This document shows, in pieces, positions 7,748 to 14,308 of a stretch of DNA of 21,984 nucleotides. Below the pieces are notes generated by a model. It made no database searches. It saw only the letters and a list, made by a program, of their open reading frames with translations, and was not told the DNA's origin. The DNA lies in contig CANRKW010000007.1 of the NCBI GenBank assembly GCA_947631345.1, forward strand, positions 1-21,984, written 5' to 3'. This DNA is from an uncultured Bacilli bacterium (GTDB taxonomy: Bacteria > Bacillota_I > Bacilli_A > RF39 > UBA660). Position numbers and translations under genes: made by a program. How positions within the stretch are numbered: the stretch's first letter is position 1; every line of letters starts with the position of its first letter.

Positions 7748-7797
7748 ATTGCACCTCCTATATAGTTTGCAAGATATGTACTATATTATATTGCACC
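7745..7797 (-). repeat. Direct repeat of a ribosome-binding segment
   Basis: The 11-mer AGGTGCAATAT (minus strand) occurs at 7755-7745, where it is the binding site and start of the 66-aa gene. It occurs again at 7797-7787, 42 bases upstream, with no start codon after it. TATAAT within 7782-7791 gives a possible -10 element in the same stretch. It could be a decayed duplication of the gene start or a promoter/operator repeat. Confidence 0.4.
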
Positions 7798-7850
7798 TAT
7801 TAAACATCAATTTTTTCGTTTATTTATAAGACTTTAAAGCATATTTTTTA

Positions 7851-8171
7851 TTACTGATACTTTTTGCTATTTTTAAGGGTATTTTTTAAATATATAACAT
7901 TATCAATTTTTTCGTCTAAATAACATTCCAATCCAGATGGTGATACTCCTAATGATTTCCATAAAATATAATATATTTTTTCAAATATATTTTTAGCTTT
8001 GTAATCACCACAAAACATAGCATAACATTTATAATTCATTGATTGTTTATTTATATCCATATCTATTTTTTGTTCTTGATTATTGAAACATTTCTGACAT
8101 AATACTTTATTGTCTTTACCTTTACAAAAATCAAACTTTCCACAAATATCACATTTATCTTTATATCTCAT
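7851..8171 (-). CDS. Zinc-finger hypothetical protein, 106 aa
   Basis: The N-terminus holds CDIC-x5-C and CQKC (residues 7-30), a treble-clef or ribbon-like zinc site. It is followed by a helical C-terminal part with LWKSLGVSPSGLECYLDEKI. No known family is assigned. AAGGAAG precedes ATG 8171. It sits in a cluster of small early genes and would be consistent with a nucleic-acid or protein-binding accessory factor. Function unknown. Confidence 0.7.
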   Translation of the reverse strand: MRYKDKCDICGKFDFCKGKDNKVLCQKCFNNQEQKIDMDINKQSMNYKCYAMFCGDYKAKNIFEKIYYILWKSLGVSPSGLECYLDEKIDNVIYLKNTLKNSKKYQ

Positions 8172-8182
8172 AATATCTTCCT

Positions 8183-8257
8183 TTACCTTAATAAAACCAT
8201 TAATACTAAAATAAATATTATTATAATAGTTAAAATAGTTGCTCTTTTTTTACTCAT
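8183..8257 (-). CDS. Possible tiny membrane protein (24 aa)
   Basis: A 24-residue frame, MSKKRATILTIIIIFILVLM then VLLR: a basic N-terminus followed by one long hydrophobic helix. It fits the 99-base gap between two genes and ends just before the binding site of the next. The weakness is its own start: the nearest AGGAG is about 17 bases upstream. Composition and placement resemble the other tiny membrane frames in this operon. Confidence 0.42.
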   Translation of the reverse strand: MSKKRATILTIIIIFILVLMVLLR

Positions 8258-8270
8258 AAGTCTTTTTTAT

Positions 8271-8483
8271 TTATCTCCTATTTTTATTTTCTAGTTTTTG
8301 AAATCTAATATGTATAGAATTTTGACAGCCACATTCTGGACAATCAAAACAATCATAATAAGTTATTCCATTTAATGCTGATGCTACTCCTTGATTTCCT
8401 ATAGCAGTGTATCTTTTTCTTTTTAATAATTGAAATTTATTTCCACAAAATTTACAACTATATAATTTTATTTTTTTCATCAT
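8271..8483 (-). CDS. Zinc-ribbon hypothetical protein, 70 aa
   Basis: Two CxxC knuckles (SCKFCGNKF near residue 10 and DCPECGCQN near 48) with a third pair CFDC between them form a zinc ribbon. Basic residues are at both ends. The fold is common in small phage proteins that bind nucleic acid or RNA polymerase. The ATG at 8483 overlaps the previous stop as TAATG, with GGAAG upstream. No specific function can be given. Confidence 0.72.
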   Translation of the reverse strand: MMKKIKLYSCKFCGNKFQLLKRKRYTAIGNQGVASALNGITYYDCFDCPECGCQNSIHIRFQKLENKNRR

Positions 8484-8812
8484 TATTTCACTTCCTTATC
8501 ATATAAAATTGATAAAATATAATTTAATTTATCTATACAATCTTTCCAATATGTTGCATTATGATTAGCTGTAGGTGAATGCATACTTTTTTCAAAATTT
8601 AATTTACTTTCACAAATTTTTTTATATTCTTCTAAGATTTCTATTGCTTCATCAATAATTTTGTCTTTTTCTTCTAATTGGTGTTTTAAATCAATAATTC
8701 TTTCATGATAATATTTCAATACTGAAGAATATTTTTGATATTTTTCATCTTGCATAAGCTCAACATAAATTTTTTTAAAATATTTTAAAGCTTCATTATC
8801 TTCTTTATTCAT
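8483..8812 (-). CDS. Coiled-coil hypothetical protein, 109 aa
   Basis: Almost entirely helical. Residues 30-70 (ERIIDLKHQLEEKDKIIDEA and onward) have the heptad pattern of a coiled coil. The C-terminus has an NHNATYWKDCIDKLNYIL helix. Small coiled-coil proteins of this kind are frequent in the early operons of Gram-positive phages and have no assigned role. The start follows the previous stop by six bases without a clear binding site, so translational coupling is likely. Confidence 0.7.
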   Translation of the reverse strand: MNKEDNEALKYFKKIYVELMQDEKYQKYSSVLKYYHERIIDLKHQLEEKDKIIDEAIEILEEYKKICESKLNFEKSMHSPTANHNATYWKDCIDKLNYILSILYDKEVK

Positions 8813-8818
8813 TATTTA

Positions 8819-9028
8819 TCATTCATCTACCTTTTCTACTAAATCAGCTTTTATTAAATCATACAATAAATCTAATCTTATACTAGAATTATCATTTAAA
8901 AATTGATATGGAAATATTTCTCTTGTATCTTTATCAAAAAGTAATTCCCCATAACTCCACAAAAAATCTTCTTCGTCCATATCACAACCTAATTCTTTTA
9001 AATCTACATTATCTTTTATTTTTAACAT
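8819..9028 (-). CDS. Hypothetical protein, 69 aa
   Basis: Small acidic protein with no cysteines beyond C15 and no membrane segment. DLKELGCDMDEEDFLWSYGE and LLYDLIKADLVEKVDE suggest two short helical regions. It starts eight bases after the stop of the 35-aa membrane frame and lacks a strong binding site, so it is probably coupled to it. No family recognised. Confidence 0.65.
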   Translation of the reverse strand: MLKIKDNVDLKELGCDMDEEDFLWSYGELLFDKDTREIFPYQFLNDNSSIRLDLLYDLIKADLVEKVDE

Positions 9029-9036
9029 TTAATCAT

Positions 9037-9144
9037 CTACTTTCTATTATCTATAAAAATGTATATAATAAATCCTATAAATATAATTATTGAAATTATT
9101 GTACCTATTGTTTGTATCATTGCCCATGTTTCTAACCAATTCAT
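9037..9144 (-). CDS. Tiny membrane protein (35 aa)
   Basis: A 35-residue frame beginning MNWLETWAMIQTIGTIISII, with a single hydrophobic helix (residues 8-30) and a short charged tail DNRK. AAGGAAGG lies nine to ten bases upstream and the ATG overlaps the methyltransferase stop as TAATG. It accounts for the 115-base gap between annotated-size genes. Function unknown. Confidence 0.62.
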   Translation of the reverse strand: MNWLETWAMIQTIGTIISIIIFIGFIIYIFIDNRK

Positions 9145-9644
9145 TATTTCTTACCTTCCTTTAATTCTTTATTTTCTCCCCAATCATCTTTTATAGTTGA
9201 AATCCAACCACAATGAACTGCTTTAATACTTCCATCTAGTCTATGAAATTTTTGTGCATCCCAACCTTTGTATAACTCAACTCCAAAATCAGTTTTCCCT
9301 TTTGCTATACTATATCTTAAAACGTCACTTACTATAATAATAAAATCTATTTTGCATTTTACTAAATGTCTTATAAATTCTCTAACTTGACTAAATGGAG
9401 GATTTGTTATAACTAAATCATATTTGCTATAATCTATATTTCTCCATTCCTTATCATCACATTTTACATTGTAATAACAGTCTTTCAAGTATTTATAAAT
9501 ATTACTTTCTTTATTATCACAAGGACATATTATTTTTTTGCCTCTTAAATCGTATTTATGTAATTCTCTAACTGCATCTTTATACATTGTAAAAAACTCA
9601 TCATCTAATGTTTTTCTCTTGCATGTTTTAATTTGTTGTGGCAT
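9144..9644 (-). CDS. EcoRI-like adenine-specific DNA methyltransferase, compact
   Basis: 166-residue N6-adenine methyltransferase. Motif IV NPPF is at 81-84 (DLVITNPPF), preceded by a DEFFTMY motif near 15-21 and GKKIICPCDNKESN at 35-48. This layout belongs to the EcoRI modification methylase family. The C-terminal half typical of M.EcoRI is greatly shortened, leaving only a degenerate GWISTI segment, so target recognition or activity could differ or be lost. No restriction enzyme gene is adjacent. Phage solo methyltransferases of this type usually protect phage DNA from host restriction. AAAGGA precedes ATG 9644, and the start lies inside the previous gene (17-base overlap). Confidence 0.78.
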   Translation of the reverse strand: MPQQIKTCKRKTLDDEFFTMYKDAVRELHKYDLRGKKIICPCDNKESNIYKYLKDCYYNVKCDDKEWRNIDYSKYDLVITNPPFSQVREFIRHLVKCKIDFIIIVSDVLRYSIAKGKTDFGVELYKGWDAQKFHRLDGSIKAVHCGWISTIKDDWGENKELKEGKK

Positions 9645-10116
9645 TATTTTTTTCCTTTAATTCTTGTAATTTTTCTAAAACATCCATATAAGCTCTACCG
9701 CTTGAAAAATCAGTATAACCTTCAAGTATTTCTTCGAGCCACTTTTCAAATTCAGTTAAAGTATTATTGTTTCTTTTCAATTTTAAAATCTCATCAAGAA
9801 CCTCGTTATATAATTCTGTTCCTAATAATTTATTAATTTGCGTGAAATAATCATAAACAATGTCATAATTTGTTTCTGATATATCTAATTTTTCTTTTAA
9901 TTCTTTATTTTCTTTTATTAATCTCTGATGTTCTTCTTCATCAAAACAATGTGTTGTTCCTTTTAATGTTAATTTTAGTTGCTCCTTTTCTTGTTGTAAT
10001 TGTTCAATAGCATTTGCACCATTTCTTAAAATAGTTTGTTCCATATCACTTAAAGTTCTTATTTTAGAAAATTTATACATTGTTTCTTTTGTACTTTGAA
10101 TTTTATCTTCACTCAT
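9628..10116 (-). CDS. Coiled-coil hypothetical protein, 162 aa
   Basis: Helical protein with a coiled coil around residues 35-85 (NAIEQLQQEKEQLKLTLKG, then KENKELKEKLDIS) and a second helical block near the C-terminus. I place the start at ATG 10116 (MSEDK) because AAGGTGG lies five bases before it. A GTG three codons earlier is less likely. Proteins with this EQLQQEKEQLK pattern are common in phage early operons and have no known role. Its end overlaps the methyltransferase start. Confidence 0.72.
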   Translation of the reverse strand: MSEDKIQSTKETMYKFSKIRTLSDMEQTILRNGANAIEQLQQEKEQLKLTLKGTTHCFDEEEHQRLIKENKELKEKLDISETNYDIVYDYFTQINKLLGTELYNEVLDEILKLKRNNNTLTEFEKWLEEILEGYTDFSSGRAYMDVLEKLQELKEKNNATTN

Positions 10117-10126
10117 TTTTACCACC

Positions 10127-10384
10127 TTATCTATACTCTATATTTTCATTATGTTTACTTGATACAACATGAGTTTCAAACGTATCGTCATTCCAAAAAT
10201 GTCTATCATAAAGTTCTGCAGTATCTTGATTTTCTTCACTATGATTTAATTTGAAAATATCTTCACATATTGTTGTTATTGTTCCAAAATAAATTTTATT
10301 ATCATATTCTCCTAAAACATACAATCTACCATATTCATCTTCTTTGGCATTATTTAACATTTCTAAAAACTTATCTTTATTCAT
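10127..10384 (-). CDS. Hypothetical protein, 85 aa
   Basis: Acidic soluble protein. Residues 18-45 (YGRLYVLGEYDNKIYFGTIT) look like beta strands; the tail is rich in Asp, Glu and His. AGGTGG, supplied by the last codons of the upstream 58-aa gene, precedes its ATG, so the two are coupled. No family recognised. Confidence 0.68.
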   Translation of the reverse strand: MNKDKFLEMLNNAKEDEYGRLYVLGEYDNKIYFGTITTICEDIFKLNHSEENQDTAELYDRHFWNDDTFETHVVSSKHNENIEYR

Positions 10385-10387
10385 TTT

Positions 10388-10564
10388 TTACCACCTATTA
10401 TCTTCTAATTTATACATTTCCTTTCTTTTTCTATTTTTATATGTTCTATTATCTTCACACCATTTACAACCTTTATGATTTCTACACATACTGTCTATAC
10501 TTTTTTCTCCACGATATTGCTTTCTTTTTTCTTTTTTATGTTCTATTGCTTTATTTAAACTCAT
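10388..10564 (-). CDS. Small basic CxxC phage protein, 58 aa
   Basis: A real short gene filling the 190-base gap. It starts MSLNKAIEHKKEKRKQYRGE and continues with CRNHKGCKWCEDNR, then ends in a lysine/arginine-rich tail. The SLNKAIEH-K-R-YRG-C-NHG-C-WC pattern is one I recognise from small conserved proteins of Gram-positive prophages, where it has no assigned function. The clustered C, H and C residues suggest a zinc site. AAAGGAA lies five bases before the ATG at 10564, and the stop overlaps the binding site of the next gene. Confidence 0.8.
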   Translation of the reverse strand: MSLNKAIEHKKEKRKQYRGEKSIDSMCRNHKGCKWCEDNRTYKNRKRKEMYKLEDNRW

Positions 10565-10576
10565 TGTATTCCTTTA

Positions 10577-10912
10577 TTATCTGTAATAATTATTTTTAAT
10601 TCTATTAAGAACTTCATTTGAAGTTAAATACCCTAAAACACTATCACATTTGAGTTCTTCTTCTGTTAAACAACCTTGAATTTCCAATAAATCTTCATCT
10701 GCCCCATAAGTCGTATAACCTTCAATAACTGATATTAATCTTTTTTCTTCATTTCTTACTTGATTGGGTTCATATACAATTATTTGAAAAAAAGCCTTTT
10801 CTAAACTATAAGTTAGAGGATTTACAAAACTTCTATCAAAAAAATCATAAGGAATATTTTCGTTATCTAACATAATCTTTAATTTAAAAATTTCTTTATA
10901 ATCTACTTTCAT
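10577..10912 (-). CDS. Conserved phage hypothetical protein, 111 aa
   Basis: The second half has the pattern YTTYGADEDLLEIQGCLTEE followed by DSVLGYLTSNEVLNRI. I recognise this from a widespread family of unknown function in Gram-positive phage early operons. The first half is an alpha/beta segment with IPYDFFDRSF. The ATG lies in an ATGA overlap with the preceding gene. Probably a small cytosolic accessory protein; role unknown. Confidence 0.76.
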   Translation of the reverse strand: MKVDYKEIFKLKIMLDNENIPYDFFDRSFVNPLTYSLEKAFFQIIVYEPNQVRNEEKRLISVIEGYTTYGADEDLLEIQGCLTEEELKCDSVLGYLTSNEVLNRIKNNYYR

Positions 10913-11277
10913 TCTTTATCACTCTTTTCTATAAAATCTAGTGTTTCTTGATAAGCAAATAGTTTTGCTTCACAATATAATTTTGTATTGCCGATGTTAT
11001 GTTTTTTATAAATAACAACATATTTTTTATATTCTTTTATCTTATTTTTTAAAAATTTAATTAATTCTTTTTGATTTTTGTCTAATTTTATTACATAATC
11101 TATAAAATCCAATTGTTCTTTATTATCATGCCAACATGACATTCCATCTATAAATAAATCAATAATTTGTTGCCTAGTCATTACTGTTTTAATTTTGGGT
11201 TTATAATAATCATTATTTTCATCTACTATACGTCCAAAACCATCTTTATCTATTATCGAATGTAATTCTTTTTTCAT
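10909..11277 (-). CDS. Hypothetical protein, 122 aa
   Basis: Soluble, mainly helical, lysine-rich. It contains TRQQIIDLFIDGMSCWHDNK and a long charged helix from about residue 60 on. ATG 11277 follows GGAGGAAAAATAAA, a good site made from the last codons of the upstream gene. Coupled on both sides (one-base gap upstream, ATGA overlap downstream). No family recognised. Confidence 0.7.
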   Translation of the reverse strand: MKKELHSIIDKDGFGRIVDENNDYYKPKIKTVMTRQQIIDLFIDGMSCWHDNKEQLDFIDYVIKLDKNQKELIKFLKNKIKEYKKYVVIYKKHNIGNTKLYCEAKLFAYQETLDFIEKSDKE

Positions 11278-11278
11278 T

Positions 11279-11506
11279 TTATTTTTCCTCCAACTTTTCT
11301 AAATAATATCTTTGATGATTGTGCATAACATATCTTCCAATTTTATCATTATGTATTTTCAGTTCTCTTGTTGGTGTACTATCTCTTTTTTCATCATATT
11401 CATCATAAAATCCAACTCTTAATTTTTCAGCAATAAGTTTATTATCTTCATTAACTACTTTTGTAGTACCAAATACTGTAGCATATAATTCAATATTATT
11501 TTTCAT
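11279..11506 (-). CDS. Hypothetical protein, 75 aa
   Basis: Small protein predicted mostly beta: IELYATVFGTTKVVN, LRVGFYDEYDEK and a C-terminal YVMHNHQRYYLEKL. AAAGGT lies upstream of ATG 11506, and the start sits inside the preceding gene. No cysteines and no membrane segment. Function unknown. Confidence 0.68.
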   Translation of the reverse strand: MKNNIELYATVFGTTKVVNEDNKLIAEKLRVGFYDEYDEKRDSTPTRELKIHNDKIGRYVMHNHQRYYLEKLEEK

Positions 11507-11873
11507 CTTTATCTAACCTTTCTTTTAAGTATTTTTGATTTTTAATTAGTTGGCGAATAATATATCTATTTCTCATTATTTCCTCTTCGACATTATCACT
11601 ATAAACCATACCTAAATCTTCTATATCTTCCCACTCATAATCGTCTTCTGATAGAATTTTAACTGGATCATTTAATTTATTATTTTCAATATAATAATTA
11701 AAATTTAAAGAACATCTTTTACAATAACTTGGTTCATTTTCAATATACGAAACTGTTCCATCACTTTTTATATAAAAAAACCATATATTATTATCTATTT
11801 TTATCTTGTTAGGTGCTTTATCATCTTTAATAAGTCCTATTAACTCATACATTGTTATTTCTTTATTTTCCAT
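11496..11873 (-). CDS. Hypothetical protein, 125 aa
   Basis: N-terminal helix (ITMYELIGLIKDDKAPNKIK) then strands (NNIWFFYIKSDGTVSYI), a YCKRC pair at about 49-53, and an acidic helical C-terminus. The YELIGLIKDGKAPKKI type of opening is common in phage early proteins of unknown function. AAGGTGAG precedes ATG 11873. It overlaps the next gene by 11 bases. Confidence 0.72.
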   Translation of the reverse strand: MENKEITMYELIGLIKDDKAPNKIKIDNNIWFFYIKSDGTVSYIENEPSYCKRCSLNFNYYIENNKLNDPVKILSEDDYEWEDIEDLGMVYSDNVEEEIMRNRYIIRQLIKNQKYLKERLDKDEK

Positions 11874-11884
11874 TTGCTCACCTT

Positions 11885-12064
11885 CTATAATCTTTTTGTT
11901 TTAATTGAAAACCATTTTAAAATGTCAGCTATAATAATTGTGCTAATTATCAAAACCCCTTTTCCATCATATTCAAATGCCATAAATCTTGCCCATATTA
12001 GTAATACTATTAAACATTCAATTATACTTATAAAAATTAATCTAACATTCTTTTTTAATTTCAT
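11885..12064 (-). CDS. Small two-helix membrane protein, 59 aa
   Basis: A 59-residue frame beginning MKLKKNVRLIFISIIECLIV. Hydrophobic helices span residues 8-27 and about 36-52 with a short acidic loop (FEYDGKG) between. Both ends are basic, so both termini are probably cytoplasmic. Its ATG forms an ATGA overlap with the previous small frame. Together with two neighbours it fills a 465-base stretch that otherwise looks empty. No family recognised. Confidence 0.62.
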   Translation of the reverse strand: MKLKKNVRLIFISIIECLIVLLIWARFMAFEYDGKGVLIISTIIIADILKWFSIKTKRL

Positions 12065-12174
12065 AACTCTATCTCTTTTCTTTTACAGTAATTTTCAAAA
12101 GATTTTCTATTATTCCATCTTTTTAAATATTTTATAAATTTCACTAAAGAATCTACTTTTAATTTAATTTTCAT
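12061..12174 (-). CDS. Tiny basic protein, 37 aa
   Basis: A 37-residue frame beginning MKIKLKVDSLVKFIKYLKRW. It is very basic, with one possible amphipathic helix, and has GGAG about nine bases upstream of the ATG. It overlaps the next frame by ATGA and follows the previous one by four bases. Compact, coupled spacing is the main evidence that it is expressed. Confidence 0.55.
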   Translation of the reverse strand: MKIKLKVDSLVKFIKYLKRWNNRKSFENYCKRKEIEL

Positions 12175-12178
12175 ATTT

Positions 12179-12337
12179 TTATCTCCAATAGTACTCTATA
12201 GCTCGTATTATTGAATATATTATTTGACCAATTAACACACCTATTTCAAGTCCTAAAAAGAATATCTGTATTGTTCCAGTAGTTAAAAGTACAACTGCCA
12301 TAAATATAAAAACAATAAGTGAATAAATATATATCAT
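12179..12337 (-). CDS. Small two-helix membrane protein, 52 aa
   Basis: A 52-residue frame beginning MIYIYSLIVFIFMAVVLLTT. Two hydrophobic helices (about 2-20 and 24-45) surround a short turn, with IIRAIEYYWR at the end. The ATG at 12337 is eight bases after AAAGGA. An ATG at 12346 is too close to that site. It begins one base after the upstream coiled-coil gene stops. The hairpin-like topology is compatible with a holin or membrane-regulator shape, but the early-operon position argues against lysis. Confidence 0.6.
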   Translation of the reverse strand: MIYIYSLIVFIFMAVVLLTTGTIQIFFLGLEIGVLIGQIIYSIIRAIEYYWR

Positions 12338-12338
12338 T

Positions 12339-12809
12339 TTAGTCATTCCTTTCTTTTAACATAGATTTAGTTTGTGATGACAATGTAGTTCTTTTAATAC
12401 CTATTACTTTTTTTCTAGGTCCTGTTGCTGGTTTTAATTTTTTAACTATATATTTATTTGCCATGCTTTCTTCCAATTTTTTGTTTACCTCTTTTAATTC
12501 TTTTTTCAATATTTTAATTTCTGCTTTTAATTTATTATTTTCTTTAGTTAAACCACCTTTAGTACCTTCAAGTTCTTTTTTTCTTTCTTTTAAAGTTTTT
12601 ATTATTTCAGTTTGTGCTAAAGTTGTATTTAAATATTCTGTTTCTTTTTCTTCTATTTCTTTTTGTTTAAATTCTATTTCATTATCTTTTTTCTGATTAA
12701 TTTCGTTTAAAATTGCATTAACTTTCATAAGTTTAGCTATTTGTTTATCTTTTTCTTCTAATTTTTTATCTTTTTTAGTTTTGATTAATTTCTTTACTAT
12801 CTTTAACAT
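12339..12809 (-). CDS. Long coiled-coil protein, 156 aa
   Basis: Residues 10-115 are an almost uninterrupted coiled coil of Lys, Glu and Leu heptads (KELKEVNKKLEE and similar). The C-terminal 35 residues are basic and proline/serine-containing (KLKPATGPRKKVIGIKRTT). Its start lies inside the previous gene, a 35-base overlap, and is supported by AAAGGAG nine bases upstream. The layout suggests an oligomerising rod with a basic binding tail. No family recognised. Confidence 0.7.
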   Translation of the reverse strand: MLKIVKKLIKTKKDKKLEEKDKQIAKLMKVNAILNEINQKKDNEIEFKQKEIEEKETEYLNTTLAQTEIIKTLKERKKELEGTKGGLTKENNKLKAEIKILKKELKEVNKKLEESMANKYIVKKLKPATGPRKKVIGIKRTTLSSQTKSMLKERND

Positions 12810-13008
12810 TTATTCCAACTCCTTTATTATTCATTTCTACAATTGTTTTTCTTAACTCTTTTATTCTTTCTGTTAAAATTTTATTATTTTGTGTTAATTC
12901 ACTATTTTTTACATATAATCTATCATTATCTTCTTTATATTTTTTTATAGTATCAATTACATCTAAACCATTTATATAAACTTTTCCATTTTTTTCTTCT
13001 ATTTTCAT
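12775..13008 (-). CDS. Coiled-coil hypothetical protein, 77 aa
   Basis: Starts with a small beta segment (KIEEKNGKVYINGLDVIDTI), then a coiled coil from about residue 22 to 60. Its ATG overlaps the helicase-loader-like gene as ATGA, and its last 35 bases are shared with the next coiled-coil gene in another frame. The two coiled-coil neighbours could form a heteromer, but that is inference. Confidence 0.68.
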   Translation of the reverse strand: MKIEEKNGKVYINGLDVIDTIKKYKEDNDRLYVKNSELTQNNKILTERIKELRKTIVEMNNKGVGINVKDSKEINQN

Positions 13009-13559
13009 AAATTATCTCCTATTCTAATATCTTTAAAAAAATCTTCTTTAATATCTCTATCAGGATTTAAAATTTTTGTAATTATATTTTTTTCTGTTTC
13101 ATCAGTTGTTTTATTTAAAATTAAGTTTAAAAATTCATTATATTTTTGATTAAATTCTTTATCTGACATATCATAAAGTTTTTTTACATCAACTTCTTTA
13201 TTAGCTAATTTTAAATATTGTTTTTTTATGTAATTAATAGATCTACATCTTTTTTCATGTGATATTAATTTGTCATAGCTATTAAATTCTTTATTGCATC
13301 TTTTACAATAGAAAATCATTTTTTTAAAATCTATTTTATCTTTAACCTTTTGCAAATCTCTAGTTATAATCTTTAGTGGCGGAAATGTATGAATAAAATC
13401 ATTTAACTCTAATAATTCATTAACTTTCTTTTTAACATCTACATAATCATATTGTGAAAGTTCAGTTGCCCATATTTCTATCATTTCTTGATTACTTTTA
13501 AAATTTGGATAATAAGCATTAAAGAAATTTAATAATTCTTTTGTTTCTGACTCACTCAT
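13005..13559 (-). CDS. Helicase-loader-like protein (G39P type) with zinc finger
   Basis: Residues 1-70 (ETKELLNFFNAYYPNF, then WATELSQYDYVDVKKKVNEL and HTFPPLKIITRDLQ) match the pattern of the phage helicase loader/inhibitor family typified by G39P, which brings DnaB-type helicase to the initiator-bound origin. Next comes an unexpected C2HC finger: C85 and C88 (CKRC), H101 and C105. After it there is a helical C-terminal half. The gene is coupled by ATGA to the initiator upstream. No phage helicase is visible, so it would act on host DnaB. The loader assignment is from pattern and context; the finger is seen directly. Confidence 0.6.
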   Translation of the reverse strand: MSESETKELLNFFNAYYPNFKSNQEMIEIWATELSQYDYVDVKKKVNELLELNDFIHTFPPLKIITRDLQKVKDKIDFKKMIFYCKRCNKEFNSYDKLISHEKRCRSINYIKKQYLKLANKEVDVKKLYDMSDKEFNQKYNEFLNLILNKTTDETEKNIITKILNPDRDIKEDFFKDIRIGDNL

Positions 13560-14287
13560 TTATTCCCTCCTAAAAAATTATTGATAATATCTTTATTTTT
13601 CTCATAATTATTTTTAAAAGTTTTTTTATTATGTTTTCTTTCTAAAAATTGTTTTTCTCTTTCTTCAGCTTCATTAACAGTAGTAATATTATCTTTTTTA
13701 TATTCATATAAAATACTGTCTATATATTTAACTCTAAATACACGATTTAATTCTGCTTGTTTTATAGCATATCTTGTTAGTTCATCATCATTCCAAGTAT
13801 TAATAATTTCATATTCACTTGAACTTAATGTTCTACCAAATATTTCTTCAATTAGTTCAAATAAATTTTTGCTATTAGTTATTGTTGTTGTATTATTATT
13901 AATATCATTATCATTATCATTTTCATTATCATTATCATTTTCATTTTCATTATCATTAGGGTTGTTTTTTACCCCATTCGGTTGTTTCGGTTGTTTTTGT
14001 GCATTTTTATTTCCTTTAGGAGCACCACCTTTTTTGCCATTTATTTGGTTAATTTTGCACTTTTTTTCATACTTATTTTTATCAATAACCAATTGGTTGT
14101 TTATGAAGTTAAATGCTATTTTTATATCATCTTCCAAAACAACCTCTTTTTGAGTTGTTTTTGAGTTGTTTTCTATTTGTTTTAATTGATTTTCAAAAAT
14201 TGCCCTAAATAGTCTACCTAATTGTTCGTTAGAAAATGATTTAATTGCATCATATTGACTTAAATAAAAAATTATGCTGTCTTTCAT
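13556..14287 (-). CDS. Phage replication initiator with DnaD-like domain
   Basis: 243-residue replisome organiser. Residues 1-70 (SIIFYLSQYDAIKSFSNEQL and on) form the DUF6291-type N-terminal domain. Residues 76-110 are a basic linker with NGKKGGAPKGNKNAQKQPKQ, and 111-130 an Asn-Asp-Glu repeat tract. Residues 141-205 form a DnaD/DnaB_2-like domain (LFELIEEIFGRTLSSSEYEI, WNDDELTRYAIKQAEL, YIDSILYEYKK). It would bind the phage origin and recruit the loader encoded next door. ATG 14287 follows AAGGAAC. The tract of hexanucleotide repeats in the linker may itself be origin DNA. Confidence 0.82.
   Translation of the reverse strand: MKDSIIFYLSQYDAIKSFSNEQLGRLFRAIFENQLKQIENNSKTTQKEVVLEDDIKIAFNFINNQLVIDKNKYEKKCKINQINGKKGGAPKGNKNAQKQPKQPNGVKNNPNDNENENDNDNENDNDNDINNNTTTITNSKNLFELIEEIFGRTLSSSEYEIINTWNDDELTRYAIKQAELNRVFRVKYIDSILYEYKKDNITTVNEAEEREKQFLERKHNKKTFKNNYEKNKDIINNFLGGNK
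13904..13957 (-). repeat. Nine hexanucleotide repeats in the initiator gene; possible origin
   Basis: Nine back-to-back units: six ATCATT and three TTCATT on the plus strand, which read AATGAT and AATGAA on the coding strand. They encode the Asn-Asp/Glu tract of the initiator linker. A tandem iteron-like array inside the linker of an initiator gene is the arrangement of the lambda origin within gene O. This tract, next to very AT-rich DNA, could therefore serve as binding sites or unwinding DNA. Simple low-complexity coding is the alternative. Confidence 0.45.
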
Positions 14288-14308
14288 ATCAGTTCCTTAA
14301 AGAAATTT

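Noticed and set aside
10270..10599. Plus-strand 109-codon open frame rich in Tyr, Phe and Leu
   Set aside because: It is antisense to well-supported minus-strand genes (85 aa, 58 aa and 111 aa) with their own binding sites. Its composition is what complementing AT-rich coding DNA gives.
12179..12337. Holin of the lysis module
   Set aside because: The two-helix shape fits, but it lies amid early and replication genes with no endolysin nearby; lysis genes are expected beyond the left edge.
13904..13957. CRISPR-like regular repeats
   Set aside because: Units are six bases with no spacers and lie in frame inside a coding gene.
13869..14153. Plus-strand frame with Ser-Leu-Ser-Phe repeats, possibly a repeat protein
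   Set aside because: It is the mirror of the hexamer array in the initiator gene, which is supported by domains and an ATGA-coupled neighbour.
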